A stretch of 29,380 nucleotides of DNA, taken from contig JARGNC010000009.1 in assembly GCA_029212425.1 (NCBI GenBank), positions 1 to 29,380 on the forward strand. Direction: 5' to 3'. The translations under genes and the position numbers were made by a program. This DNA is from Phycisphaerales bacterium (lineage in GTDB: Bacteria; Planctomycetota; Phycisphaerae; Phycisphaerales; UBA1924). Positions 7,777-17,192 of the stretch are shown piece after piece (positions within the stretch are counted from its first letter, which is position 1; the number at the start of each line of letters is the position of its first letter). The notes below the pieces were generated by a model. The model was not told the DNA's origin, ran no database searches, and was given only the letters and a program-made list of their open reading frames with translations.

Positions 7777-8589
7777 ATGGAAACACGCAGTACAGAAATC
7801 AATCGCCGCAACTTTCTTAAATACTCCGCAGCAGGAACAGCAATCGCGTCTACCGCGAGCCTCACAACTGCGAAGTCCTTCTCCCATGATCCAATGAAGA
7901 GTTCAAACACCAAGCGACCGACCTGCCTCTTCTTCGATGTGAATGAAACACTGCTCGACCTCAACGCAATGAAATCCAGCGTAGCCGACGCCCTCGGAGG
8001 CCGCGCCGACCTTCTCCCCCTTTGGTTCACCACCATGCTCCAATATTCCCTTGTCTCAACTGTCGCAGGAAAGTACGAAGACTTCGGGGTCATCGGAGCC
8101 GCAGCCATGCGCATGGTCGCCAAAAACAATGGCCTTGAACTCTCCCAAAAAGACGCCCTCAAATCTATGGCTCCGATCCGAACACTCCCTCCGCACCCCG
8201 ATGTCGCTCATTCACTCCAAAGGATCAAAGATGCGGGTTTCCGCATGGTTACACTCACCAACTCCTCCAACGCCGCAGTCGAAGCACAGATGCGCAATGC
8301 CGGACTCGCCGACATGTTCGATGAACGCCTGAGCGTCGAAGACATCGGGCTTTACAAACCACATGAACACGCATACCGCTGGGCGGCTCGCCGCATGGGG
8401 GTCCCCGCAAGCGAATGCATGCTCATCGCCGCCCACGGCTGGGACATTGCCGGTGCCCTCTGGGCCGGATGGCGTGGTGCATTCCTTGCGCGTCCAGGAG
8501 CCCAGCTATATCCACTCGCTGAATCTCCAGAGATCGTTGTACCATCCTTAACCGGAGCAGCCGATCAACTCATCGAGATGCGAATCTAA
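7777..8589 (+). CDS. Tat-exported HAD-superfamily protein (haloacid dehalogenase type II-like)
   Basis: A 270-residue protein. The start at 7777 is chosen because it opens directly on a twin-arginine signal (NRRNFLK at 9-15, then an alanine-rich hydrophobic stretch to about 33); upstream in-frame ATGs at 7666 and 7732 would add unlike sequence. HAD motif I is FFDVNETLLDL with nucleophile D54, motif II is LTNSS (T161, S163), motif III is K194 in YKP, and motif IV is D223 in GWDIAGA. The layout is that of L-2-haloacid dehalogenase-like proteins, but the halide-binding Arg position appears to be Phe85, and the family SSN-x-WD block reads AAHGWD, so real dehalogenation is doubtful. A Tat signal is also unusual for this normally cytoplasmic family. 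Other options are a phosphatase or another HAD hydrolase. It is divergent from the hydrolase gene. Confidence 0.85.
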   Translation: METRSTEINRRNFLKYSAAGTAIASTASLTTAKSFSHDPMKSSNTKRPTCLFFDVNETLLDLNAMKSSVADALGGRADLLPLWFTTMLQYSLVSTVAGKYEDFGVIGAAAMRMVAKNNGLELSQKDALKSMAPIRTLPPHPDVAHSLQRIKDAGFRMVTLTNSSNAAVEAQMRNAGLADMFDERLSVEDIGLYKPHEHAYRWAARRMGVPASECMLIAAHGWDIAGALWAGWRGAFLARPGAQLYPLAESPEIVVPSLTGAADQLIEMRI

Positions 8590-9286
8590 GTGGTCGTGAA
8601 TGGGTGTTGCTCACGCCCTGTTGAATCTCAAGTATTTCACTGCGTATCGGATTGATACTGCGTGCTTTCGTAGTGCGTTATGATGATCGAATGCAATACT
8701 TCGTATTGAACAGATGATTCAAGTAGCACGAGTCTTTGAAACACGCAAGCATAAAATCGAATAAGGAATCGTTTAACCCAGTTCTTCGGCTTTGCCCAAA
8801 GTCAGTATTGCCGGCAGCCACATGCATTCGTCCCGGTCATAGGCGCGTAGAGGATTTCTGAACCCCTGGAGAGCGAAGTCTCTGCTAAAGAGAATCTGAG
8901 TTTAGAGACTGAGTGCCATATGTTTGAACACGCCCTTTGGCTCGAATGTTTCTCAGGTTAAGGGCTTTTTGAGTTCCATACATACAGTTCTTCCCAGTCG
9001 TTCTGAAGTGAACGGATCATGGAATGATTTTGCCGAGTGAATGAGACAGTCTTTGAAGTGTATTTGTGAACTCCGCTTCCAAGCTTTCGCTGGTATCAAC
9101 AAACGCATGCTGCGCGATTAGTGTGTATGCTCGACATCGGATTGATTCGTGGCCATCAGAGTTAATAGCCAGTGGTAGATATCCAAACAGCGAATCTGAA
9201 TTACTAGATCTATTTTTCTTCGTAGAAATTTTGGAGAGTTAAATCGGGTTACGATGTCCATGCGTTTGGGTTTTAAAGATGTGGAA
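8590..9286. other. Non-coding gap between convergent HAD and kinase 2 genes
   Basis: Nearly 700 bases without a supported gene. A 147-codon minus-strand ORF (9118-9561) is mostly an out-of-frame overlap of the kinase 3' end and has no recognisable domain. The only structure I can support is copy B of the dispersed repeat (8851-8931). GGGTGT/ACGCCC after the HAD stop could form a six-pair hairpin, but no T-run follows. Confidence 0.45.
8851..8931. repeat. Dispersed repeat, copy B (about 81 bp)
   Basis: The partner of 235-317, in the same orientation, sharing GAACCnCTGGAGnGCG, TCTGCTAAA and the near-identical 24-base end ACTGAnTGCCATATGTTTGAACAC. It lies 355 bases beyond the stop codon of kinase 2, compared with 23 bases for copy A and kinase 1. 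Confidence 0.6.
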
Positions 9287-11968
9287 TCAATCCGTAAGGA
9301 GTTCAATCCATTGGGCAGCGGCTTCGGGTTGACCAATGTGTTCAAGATATCGAGGAAACGATCCGAGGATGATGCGACGGACCTCGTCAGGGCGATGCGC
9401 GTAATGAATCGCTTCCGCTGCAATCCCGAACCACGCTTTGAAATCATGTTCCTTTGTACCAAGATAGGAATCATCTTCTGATGCTGGAACAGCCCCGAGA
9501 GATATGGCTGCGTTTGCAAAGTAGCGACCGCGGAGTTTATGTCCTTCGGGAACGCGAACAAACTCGTCGGTCACAATGGTTGACCACGCTTCAGTGGATC
9601 CGACCAGTTCGGCGCCAATCGGCGTGATATTGATAAGACTCTGGTCCTCGCCTGGACCTGCGACATACAGGCGCAAGAGCAAGCCCTTTGTTCTCCATTT
9701 GATGTACGACTCTACATCGCCGAGGTCTTTGTAATACACGGCGATGTTGTTTGTCGTGACCTCAGTCTCGTAGCTGAACGGCGAGTACAGCGTATTGACG
9801 AGCTCAAGAGCGCGTTCACTGTATTGGATAGCTTGCGTATATCGCTTGAGTTGGTATGAGATACTGGACGCATTCTTGAGCATGCTCGCCATCGCCGGCG
9901 ATTGGTACCCATACCGATCCCCGATCTGAGTCAGAAGATTCTCAACCGATTCGATTGCCTCATCAGCACGTCCAAGCTGTCCCAGTGCGCTTGTATAGTG
10001 CATCTGAGCGATCAATCCAGAACCTGTTGCGTCTTCAGGATCCGCTTCACGAAGATACTCCACGAGCCAGTGAGCAAGTTCAAAGCGTTCCTGCTTTCGG
10101 TCCAGAGCAATCAGCATTGCAATCCGGTTGAATACAGTTGATGAAATGGAAAAGACATCGGGTGGAACTTGCGCCAATAAATATTCGGTTACTTCATTGA
10201 GCATCGGCTCTGCACGCTCATACTCCCCCTGCGCACTGAGCACTCCCGCGAGCCCTGAGCGGGCCCTCTGGATCTCGTCCTCTGGAAGTGGGTGAATGGT
10301 TGTAAGGATCGAATACCTGCGTTCATACTCTTCTCTCGCATTGTCGAGTTCTCCTAGCTCATGAAAGATACGGCCTCGGTTTCCGTGCATCATGGCAATG
10401 TCGTGAGAAGACCATTCATTGAGATGGTCGAGCAGTTTGTGTGACTCGTTGGCGTGGTATCGAGCTTTTTCAAAGAGGCTCGCGTTGCAGTACATCTGGC
10501 TCATGAGATACTGCGCCCTCGCTCGCATATTCACATCGTTTGCGAATCGTTCGTCGATGGTTGGGGCCACGCTGTCGAGCAGTTCTACGAGTTTCACCTG
10601 AGGGCCGATTTTCTCGATAGCCCCCGAAAGAAACAAATCTTCGAGTAAAAAATCGTTGATATCTTCAACCCGCTGAGACTGACGCTGTGCGATTTCGCGT
10701 TGCTCGTGTTCGAGTTTCAACGCCGTGTTTGCGCGAAGACCAAAGACAACACTTGCGCTGGTCCCCGCGATCAACGCGATGATCGCAATAAGCCCCGCGA
10801 CAACACTTGCCCGATTCCTTGCATAAAACTTGGTTAGTTTGTACTGGATTGTCGGAGGCCCAGCACTGACCGGTTCATTGTCGAGGAACCTCTGGAGATC
10901 ATCCGCAAGCGAAATCACAGATTGGTAACGACGAGCAGGATCACGCTCCATCGCTCGAAGCGTGATCCAGTCAAGATCACGAGGGAGATCCGAGTTGTTG
11001 ATTCGAGTCCGAATACTGGGCGCGACTGGATTAGAAGAATCGATTTCCCGCATCAATGCTGGGAGACTCTGAGAACCCTCAGTAATAGTGTATGGCGATT
11101 CGCCCGTGAGGAGCTCATACATCAGCACACCGATGGAGTACACATCAGAGCGTGTGTCGATGTCCCCGCCTGAACCCATCTGCTCGGGGCTCATATACCG
11201 CGGTGTGCCGATCATGGCGCCCGCATTGGTCATGTTGATTGAATCAAGTACAGGCTCATCAAGTGCCTTGGCAATCCCAAAGTCGATCACTTTGCATTGG
11301 GGTTGCCCGTCGAGCAGTGTTACGAGGATATTGCTGGGTTTGAGGTCGCGATGGAGGATCCCCTTGCTGTGCGCATGCTGAACGGCGGCGCACACCTGGA
11401 GGATGATCTCGATAATTGACTCTGTATCCAGCTTGTTGTCCCGCGTGAATCGGGTAATCGGAACCCCATCGACCAGCTCCATTACAAAATAAGGACGGTC
11501 TGACCCGCTCTGTTCCGACGAGACGATGCCGCTATCGAGCACACGAGCGATGTTCGGGTGGTTCATCCGTTCGAGGGCTTTGCGTTCAAACTCGAATCGA
11601 CGAAGCACAGATCCTGAGTCCATTCCCGGCCGGATGAGTTTGAGCGCGACGACACGCTCGATCGGGGTGTGTTGATGGGCTTTGTAGACGACGCCGCAGC
11701 CGCCCCGCCCGATCATCGTGTCGATCTCATACAGATCGATCTTCTCTGGATGCACTTCCAGCTCGCTCTCAAGCTGAAAATCGGTTGATGAGAGACCGTC
11801 ACTGCTCTCTGTGATTGCGTCGTATCTCAGCAGAGACATCACCTCGTCAAAGAGCGTCTCTCGGCCATTGCACGCCTTACGGACAAACGGCTCTTGCTGC
11901 GCCGGATCGAGATCGCATGCAGACGCGAAGATCTCGCGTGCTTCCTTTGGGTCATATTCGTCACTCAT
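9287..11968 (-). CDS. Membrane Ser/Thr protein kinase with TPR domain (kinase 2)
   Basis: A paralogue of the kinase at 341-2989 with the same plan. Numbered from an upstream ATG at 11974, the glycine loop is GRGGCG (89-94), the ATP lysine is K112 (VALK), the catalytic loop is HRDLKPSN (D210), DFG is at 231-233 and SPE at 262-264, so the kinase is predicted active. The membrane helix is about 389-412, followed by a coiled segment and TPR-like helices to about residue 890. The ATG at 11968 is preferred because GGGGA lies five bases upstream; the ATG at 11974 abuts that site and is less likely. The chosen start overlaps the sigma 2 stop by eight bases (ATGAGTGA), indicating translational coupling. 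Its TPR region is clearly diverged from that of kinase 1, suggesting a different ligand. Confidence 0.92.
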   Translation of the reverse strand: MSDEYDPKEAREIFASACDLDPAQQEPFVRKACNGRETLFDEVMSLLRYDAITESSDGLSSTDFQLESELEVHPEKIDLYEIDTMIGRGGCGVVYKAHQHTPIERVVALKLIRPGMDSGSVLRRFEFERKALERMNHPNIARVLDSGIVSSEQSGSDRPYFVMELVDGVPITRFTRDNKLDTESIIEIILQVCAAVQHAHSKGILHRDLKPSNILVTLLDGQPQCKVIDFGIAKALDEPVLDSINMTNAGAMIGTPRYMSPEQMGSGGDIDTRSDVYSIGVLMYELLTGESPYTITEGSQSLPALMREIDSSNPVAPSIRTRINNSDLPRDLDWITLRAMERDPARRYQSVISLADDLQRFLDNEPVSAGPPTIQYKLTKFYARNRASVVAGLIAIIALIAGTSASVVFGLRANTALKLEHEQREIAQRQSQRVEDINDFLLEDLFLSGAIEKIGPQVKLVELLDSVAPTIDERFANDVNMRARAQYLMSQMYCNASLFEKARYHANESHKLLDHLNEWSSHDIAMMHGNRGRIFHELGELDNAREEYERRYSILTTIHPLPEDEIQRARSGLAGVLSAQGEYERAEPMLNEVTEYLLAQVPPDVFSISSTVFNRIAMLIALDRKQERFELAHWLVEYLREADPEDATGSGLIAQMHYTSALGQLGRADEAIESVENLLTQIGDRYGYQSPAMASMLKNASSISYQLKRYTQAIQYSERALELVNTLYSPFSYETEVTTNNIAVYYKDLGDVESYIKWRTKGLLLRLYVAGPGEDQSLINITPIGAELVGSTEAWSTIVTDEFVRVPEGHKLRGRYFANAAISLGAVPASEDDSYLGTKEHDFKAWFGIAAEAIHYAHRPDEVRRIILGSFPRYLEHIGQPEAAAQWIELLTD

Positions 11969-12539
11969 CAGCATCCCCGATCAGTTCTCTCCGAAGCCAT
12001 GCGCGAGCAAATCGCCAATCGAGCTCGACTGTTCTTGGGCTAACGCCGAGCACTTCCGCGATCTGCATGGTGTTGAGTCCGCCGAAGAAACGGAGCTCAA
12101 CGATTTTCGCTTGACGCTTATCAACCCGTTCAAGTTTCAACAATGCCTCGTCAACATCCAACGCGTCGAATCCTTCGGGTGTGTTCGAGATCATGACGCC
12201 GGAGAGGGTGACGCGACTGAAATCGCCGCCTCGTTTGCTCGTCCGTTTCTTTCGCGCATGATCGATAAGGATGTGTCTCATCGCCTTTGCTGCGACACCA
12301 AGGAAGTGTGACTTGCTCTCCCATTGCTTTGAATCAGATCGGATCATCTTTGCGAGCGTCTCATTGACCAGCGCGGTCGGTTGGAGCGTGTGCCCCTGGC
12401 TTTGTCCTCGGAAGCACACATCGGCAATCGCTCTGAGCTCTTTGTAGATCGAGATCGCTTGTGCAGGTGTTAGACTCGACAGGTCGCTGATCTCCTGATT
12501 CAGCCATTCAAAGTCCGCCTGCGTGTCTTCGCTTGTCAT
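11961..12539 (-). CDS. ECF-like RNA polymerase sigma factor (TIGR02999/Sigma70_ECF type), sigma 2
   Basis: A 192-residue sigma factor, paralogous to the one at 2991-3566. It shares the HTLQPTALVNE block, a HILIDHARKKRTSKRGGD segment in region 2, and a C-terminal helix-turn-helix (NTMQIAEVLGVSPRTVELDW) in region 4. The start is supported by GGAG seven bases upstream. Its 3' end overlaps the start of kinase 2. It is separated from the gene at 12686 by a strong terminator (12634-12668), so it is probably transcribed independently of the surface-protein genes upstream of it on the same strand. Confidence 0.92.
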   Translation of the reverse strand: MTSEDTQADFEWLNQEISDLSSLTPAQAISIYKELRAIADVCFRGQSQGHTLQPTALVNETLAKMIRSDSKQWESKSHFLGVAAKAMRHILIDHARKKRTSKRGGDFSRVTLSGVMISNTPEGFDALDVDEALLKLERVDKRQAKIVELRFFGGLNTMQIAEVLGVSPRTVELDWRFARAWLRRELIGDADE

Positions 12540-12633
12540 GTCCAGGCTCCGATGTGATCATTGATCGATCGGAACCAGTGTATCAAATCATGCGCTCAGG
12601 TTCACGGCTCAAACGCATACTCAAAGAATGAAG

Positions 12634-12668
12634 TTCAAATAACCGGGCAGACGCTTCCGCCCGCCCGG
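12634..12668 (-). terminator. Rho-independent terminator of the giant secreted protein gene
   Basis: The stem 12643-12668 has eleven pairs, two of them G-U, around a GAAG tetraloop. On the minus strand it reads CCGGGCGGGCG / CGTCTGCCCGG and is followed by TTATTTGAA. It begins 18 bases after the stop codon at 12686 and is the strongest terminator hairpin in the window. It isolates the sigma 2/kinase 2 operon from upstream transcription. Confidence 0.75.
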
Positions 12669-12685
12669 CTGGATGTGGGTGCGTA

Positions 12686-15600
12686 TTACGGATCGGATGG
12701 TTCGATGACCATGATGGTCACCGGATCACTCGTCCGAACACTTGGTGGCGGATTGCCAACCCAAATCTGCAACGGTCCGATTGCCGAAACCGCGTTTAGA
12801 CTCAAGGTCGCACGAATGATCGAGTCGGTGTCCCTCGTCGATTGGATCAGGATTCCATTCACAAAGACCTGACTCCCGGGAGCGAAGTTGCTTCCTTGGA
12901 TCGTGATGTTGTGATCGTCCATTGCCGGCACGCCATCGATTGTGGTCGCAGGATACGGAGGAGCGCCAACTTCAATAACTGGATGGCTCACAAAATCCAC
13001 TTCCGGCGTAGGCCAGAGCATTTCCAATACATACGGCTGCGAGAGACCACCGCTTCCAACGATCTGAGCACCTTGATCGTTCATATTCCCATCGATCAGA
13101 TGCTCTGTGTACCGAGTCCCTGTTGGATTCGGAGTACCAACGGTTACAACGCGGCGCCCAAAGTTATTGAACGCGATGCTCGGCACGCGAGCCACCAGTT
13201 CACCAGAGTTCACGAAGGTCGTTGGAACCGCATTGCCATCGATCCGAATGATGGAACGAGGAGTGAAGTTGCCATACTTCGGAGCTTCATACCCATCAAA
13301 GAACGGGACGGTCTCAGGACCAAGCACACGAAGGCGGACGATACCCTTGGAATCTACATCAACCTCGCCTGGCGTGAAGAAATCGGGGGTGACTTCAGAG
13401 ATCACAGGACGCGGTGCGGGAACCTCGAGCGTAGAGATCCGACTCATCCCGCCGCCGGGGCCAGGGTTGATCAGCGCCATGTTCTTAAAGCCGCTCCTGG
13501 CAACCAACTCCTCGGCGACTTTCACTCGCAAGGTCCCATCGGGTTGTACCAACTGCTCGCGAGGTAGGGAGACGCCGTCGAGAACAACCGAAGGGAAGCC
13601 CGGGGTGCTCGCCTCGAATCCTTGGCGTACCCAGCCGCTGAAGGTTGGGAAATAGTCCGTGGCGCTCTGATTTGGATTACCAAGATCAGAGAGGATTGCT
13701 GGATTCCATAGGGAGTCCTGCATGTACTGGTAGTAGTCTCTGCGTGCGATGAATGTATCGTTCCCCGCTGGTGTTCCGCCATCGATGATGACGATTGGAT
13801 TTTCTGCCCAGCGTGGGTCGCTTGCCCAGTAAGTCTCCTCCAAGCCTTCGAAGTTCGGGAAGGGGTACTCGATCGTAAGATCGATGCTCTCGGATATCCC
13901 GTTGTCATTGGTGATCCAGATCCGTGCTGTTCCAGGGAGCAAGAAGAAACGGTTCGGAATGTCAATAAGGATTGCTTGACTGTTCAAGCGGGTGCGAGCA
14001 AGACTCTCGGTCCGGCCGTGATGCTCGATCATCACACTGATGCCGGTACCACTGAAGAACTTGTACCCATACAGAACCATCGGAGAAGTACCTGATGCCA
14101 TGTCATCAAACTGTGATTGAGTAGGGGTACGCTGGTTGTAGATCAGCAGCGGAGCAGTCTCCCGGCTCGCGCCAATCAACTGAGGCTGTAGATCGGTATC
14201 CCCGAACACCTGCATAGGGGCGAGTTGGTGCTCGTTCGGGAATGCAAAATTCTCATCGATGTCGATTCCCAAGTCCTCAAGTCGAACTGTCCGGCTACGA
14301 GTCACTTCGGTACAACCAATGCACTTGTCAAAGTTGATCAAATCTGTACGCAGCGCTGAAGCGCTCGCTTCCATGCGTGCAACATCAAATCCCGCGACAA
14401 GTTCGATCTCGATTCCAGAGCTATTCACAAGCGTGAGATCCGCGCCGAAGATTGGGGTAATCTCCAGTTCTCCATTGTCAGGCATCCGAACAGTGTGGGT
14501 ACGCTGCTCAACTGGGTTCCCGAAGTTGTTGCCCGTGTTATCGTTGTAGAAGTTGATACGAACATCGTCGGGAGTGACATCCCCGTCAGATTCAAACTCC
14601 AGACGAACATAGGGTCGAATCTGAAGGTCCAGATCCTGCAGGAGGTACAAGCTTCCATCAATATCCGCTTGGATAATCCCTGCGTCTACATCAGCATTCC
14701 ACGAATCAGAACCACCAGATGGGCTCCAGTTGAACGACATCGGCCCCTGACCAAAGTATGCAAGAAGCAGTTCAGTCAATCGGATCTTGCCTTCAAAGAA
14801 CTTCTGGCGGATGACACTGCTGATCACCCCCTCGTCCTCATCGAAGATCCCCTCTGATCGCAGAATCGGAGAGCGGACCTTCCCGCCAAAGAACCGGTTG
14901 TATGGGAACTGGACCGGGTCATACCAGACACCGCCCGGAGGCATGTTGATAAAGTCCAGCCCAATCATATTGAGATCATTCCCGCCGTTGAGATCCCTTG
15001 CGAAGTCCAGATCTGCGTCGATGATCCCTGTATCAACGATAACAGTTCCATCTCCTTTTTCGATCTCGAGATCCGCGTTGATTCTCAAGTGTGAGTTTGC
15101 GTAAATACCACCCTCTAGCCGGGGTTCAATGTTTGTCAGTAGGTCGGTCGCAAACTCATCCGGGTCCCAGTTGAGAACAATGTCAAATTCCTCTCCAGCG
15201 AATATCTCCGTTTCTGCCGGGACCGCGATCGCGAGTTCGCCGGTCGTGCTTGCGTCAAACACCCCAGCAGAAACATGCGCCTGAACCGAAACATCGACAG
15301 TGCCTTTGAAGTTACTGCCGAGCTTGACACCGCCTTTGATGACACCGGCACCATAATCAACTTCCGCATCGAGTCGATCGTTGATCTGGCCAACAGAAAA
15401 GATTTGATCAGCAGCGAGTTCGAACAGCGGTTCATCATACGAGAATCCATCGATACCCAATGAACCATCCGGATCCCACACACTCCTTCCTTCAAGACTG
15501 AGCTGTGGATAGCTCCGAGTGATCTGTGGGATCGAGACATATGGCTGCTCATACTTAACCACAAAGAACTCATACCCGATCGCGCCGTTGTTGTCTTCGC

Positions 15601-17155
15601 CCTTGCGTTGACCAGCGACATACACATTCCCGCCCGCGTCCACGATCAGATCTTCAGGTGAGATTTGGAAGTTCTCATCATTGGGGCGGTCTGGTGAATC
15701 GATCATCTCCCAAACGAGCGATCCGTCGACCGGATTGTGCTTGCTCGTCATGATCTTCGCAAGGTTACCTGTGCCTTCGCCGCCAAACCATCCTGCCATG
15801 TAGGGATTCCCGAGCCGATCAAGCGCAATCTCATTCGCGATCCCAGTTGTCCCAGTGGTGTACACCCAGAGTTCGTTGCCGTCTGTGTCGTACTTCGCGA
15901 GTTTGAAGGTTCGTCCATCTCCGCTCCCACAGACATACACATTCCCGTCTAGGTCGACTTCGAGATTTCTGACCTGCCCGTCGCTTGTGGTTTCAGTCCA
16001 GAGCTGAGTTCCGTCCTCGCCATCCCATTTGGATATCCGCCATCCACTGTCAGAGTCATCAACTCGGCTCGCAAAGTACACATCACCGAACTGATCAAGC
16101 TGAAGCGTATCGATGAAGGTGTATCCAGGTGTTCCAGTCGCGATGGACTTGAACCACTGGAGCCCACCGTCCGCAGCTCGGACCTTCGCGACAAGATGTG
16201 CACCCGGTCCGACCCCCGCCATGAACAGATCGCCCTTGCGATCAAACTCAATCCCTCCGATCGGACTCCCGGGAACAGGAGGCTCCTTGAGCCAAACGAT
16301 CTGCCCGTTCTCAGGGTTCAGCCGAGCAACAAACCAGCTCGAAAGTCCAGTGACAGTCGAGTTGTAGGTCCCACTCACATACACAGAACCCTCTGGATCA
16401 ATCGCGATGTCAGTCGCAACCGCATCCGTGCCGTTGAGGATCGCTCCATCAGTGTTCCACATTGTGGAGCCATCTTCACCAGCGAATTTCCACACAGTAA
16501 ACCGACCATCAGACCGCAAACCGCAGGTATAGGTATTCCCATGAAAGTCCACGGCTCCCTGCTCAGCGGTGACATAGCCATCGGTGCCCCCGTAAAAAGC
16601 GCCGCGTTCCCAGTTCTCAGTCCATCCTTGGGATGCATTCGCGGCCCCGTCGAGTTCTGTGATAAACAACCGACTGAAACCGGGATTCGCGTTGTTGCCG
16701 CCAAGATCCGTTCCTACAACCACGACATCGCCGTCGTAGTTGAGGACCAGGTCATTCGCAACATGATCCTCAGCACGCACAGACTTCGTGAACGACCACG
16801 CGAAGTTCACCAGGTTGATACCATTCGCGTCGATCTGGTCAGGTCCAACGGCTTTTCCCCAGAGGGCTCTCTGATTATTTTCAGAGAGCTCAGCCCAGTT
16901 CAACTGCTTGCGGAAATCAGAGCGCCACTGCTGCTCATGAACACGCAACGCAGAGTATCCGTTAGCGGGTTGCTTGATCTTCTTAGTGGTTCCTTCGACA
17001 AGAATGGTGTCGCCTTGAACCTGCTGGGTCCAACTTGTGCGTGCTTCTCCGCTCGCCTTTGAATCAGCAGATTCAGCGAGTCCAGCGGCAAGCGCGAGCG
17101 GTAAGACGATCGAGATCAGTTTGGTATTGAGTTTTGTCTCGTTATAGGTATACAT
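12686..17155 (-). CDS. Giant secreted beta-propeller protein with C-terminal IPT/TIG-like domain
   Basis: A 1489-residue exported protein. A signal peptide covers about 1-30 (LISIVLPLALAAGLAESA). Residues about 118-536 form repeated blades with the pattern D-x-x-GNVYVxG and W-x-x-x-x (for example DLDGNVYVCG and DAGGNVYVAG), as in SBBP/PQQ-like propellers. About 540-1000 is beta-rich and not assigned, with a CIGC pair near 945. The last quarter contains IPT/TIG-like Ig folds, clearest at about 1415-1485 (ITIQGSNFAPGSQVFVNG). There is no dockerin, PEP-CTERM or membrane anchor, so it may be released or held by its partner. GAAGGG lies ten bases before the start. It begins 37 bases after the collagen-like gene and is probably its operon partner. 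I cannot assign a precise function; adhesion or matrix is the likely role. Confidence 0.85.
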   Translation of the reverse strand: MYTYNETKLNTKLISIVLPLALAAGLAESADSKASGEARTSWTQQVQGDTILVEGTTKKIKQPANGYSALRVHEQQWRSDFRKQLNWAELSENNQRALWGKAVGPDQIDANGINLVNFAWSFTKSVRAEDHVANDLVLNYDGDVVVVGTDLGGNNANPGFSRLFITELDGAANASQGWTENWERGAFYGGTDGYVTAEQGAVDFHGNTYTCGLRSDGRFTVWKFAGEDGSTMWNTDGAILNGTDAVATDIAIDPEGSVYVSGTYNSTVTGLSSWFVARLNPENGQIVWLKEPPVPGSPIGGIEFDRKGDLFMAGVGPGAHLVAKVRAADGGLQWFKSIATGTPGYTFIDTLQLDQFGDVYFASRVDDSDSGWRISKWDGEDGTQLWTETTSDGQVRNLEVDLDGNVYVCGSGDGRTFKLAKYDTDGNELWVYTTGTTGIANEIALDRLGNPYMAGWFGGEGTGNLAKIMTSKHNPVDGSLVWEMIDSPDRPNDENFQISPEDLIVDAGGNVYVAGQRKGEDNNGAIGYEFFVVKYEQPYVSIPQITRSYPQLSLEGRSVWDPDGSLGIDGFSYDEPLFELAADQIFSVGQINDRLDAEVDYGAGVIKGGVKLGSNFKGTVDVSVQAHVSAGVFDASTTGELAIAVPAETEIFAGEEFDIVLNWDPDEFATDLLTNIEPRLEGGIYANSHLRINADLEIEKGDGTVIVDTGIIDADLDFARDLNGGNDLNMIGLDFINMPPGGVWYDPVQFPYNRFFGGKVRSPILRSEGIFDEDEGVISSVIRQKFFEGKIRLTELLLAYFGQGPMSFNWSPSGGSDSWNADVDAGIIQADIDGSLYLLQDLDLQIRPYVRLEFESDGDVTPDDVRINFYNDNTGNNFGNPVEQRTHTVRMPDNGELEITPIFGADLTLVNSSGIEIELVAGFDVARMEASASALRTDLINFDKCIGCTEVTRSRTVRLEDLGIDIDENFAFPNEHQLAPMQVFGDTDLQPQLIGASRETAPLLIYNQRTPTQSQFDDMASGTSPMVLYGYKFFSGTGISVMIEHHGRTESLARTRLNSQAILIDIPNRFFLLPGTARIWITNDNGISESIDLTIEYPFPNFEGLEETYWASDPRWAENPIVIIDGGTPAGNDTFIARRDYYQYMQDSLWNPAILSDLGNPNQSATDYFPTFSGWVRQGFEASTPGFPSVVLDGVSLPREQLVQPDGTLRVKVAEELVARSGFKNMALINPGPGGGMSRISTLEVPAPRPVISEVTPDFFTPGEVDVDSKGIVRLRVLGPETVPFFDGYEAPKYGNFTPRSIIRIDGNAVPTTFVNSGELVARVPSIAFNNFGRRVVTVGTPNPTGTRYTEHLIDGNMNDQGAQIVGSGGLSQPYVLEMLWPTPEVDFVSHPVIEVGAPPYPATTIDGVPAMDDHNITIQGSNFAPGSQVFVNGILIQSTRDTDSIIRATLSLNAVSAIGPLQIWVGNPPPSVRTSDPVTIMVIEPSDP

Positions 17156-17192
17156 GTGTTGGTTCCCTTCAAGGGTGTGTATGAATCGAGAT

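Noticed and set aside
7560..8162. 200-codon minus-strand ORF across the HAD gene start
   Set aside because: It is antisense to the Tat signal and HAD motif I, which are clearly real. It has no recognisable protein features.
8602..8625. GGGTGT/ACGCCC hairpin after the HAD gene as a terminator
   Set aside because: The stem is six pairs with one wobble and is not followed by a T-run.
9118..9561. 147-codon minus-strand ORF at the end of kinase 2
   Set aside because: Over 60 percent of it overlaps the kinase in another frame. The rest is in non-coding DNA, and there is no domain, signal or ribosome site.
16196..17062. 288-codon plus-strand ORF antisense to the giant protein gene
   Set aside because: It lies wholly within a well-supported gene, its composition is typical of an antisense shadow, and no motif is visible. 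The same applies to 12842-13567 and 13107-13655.
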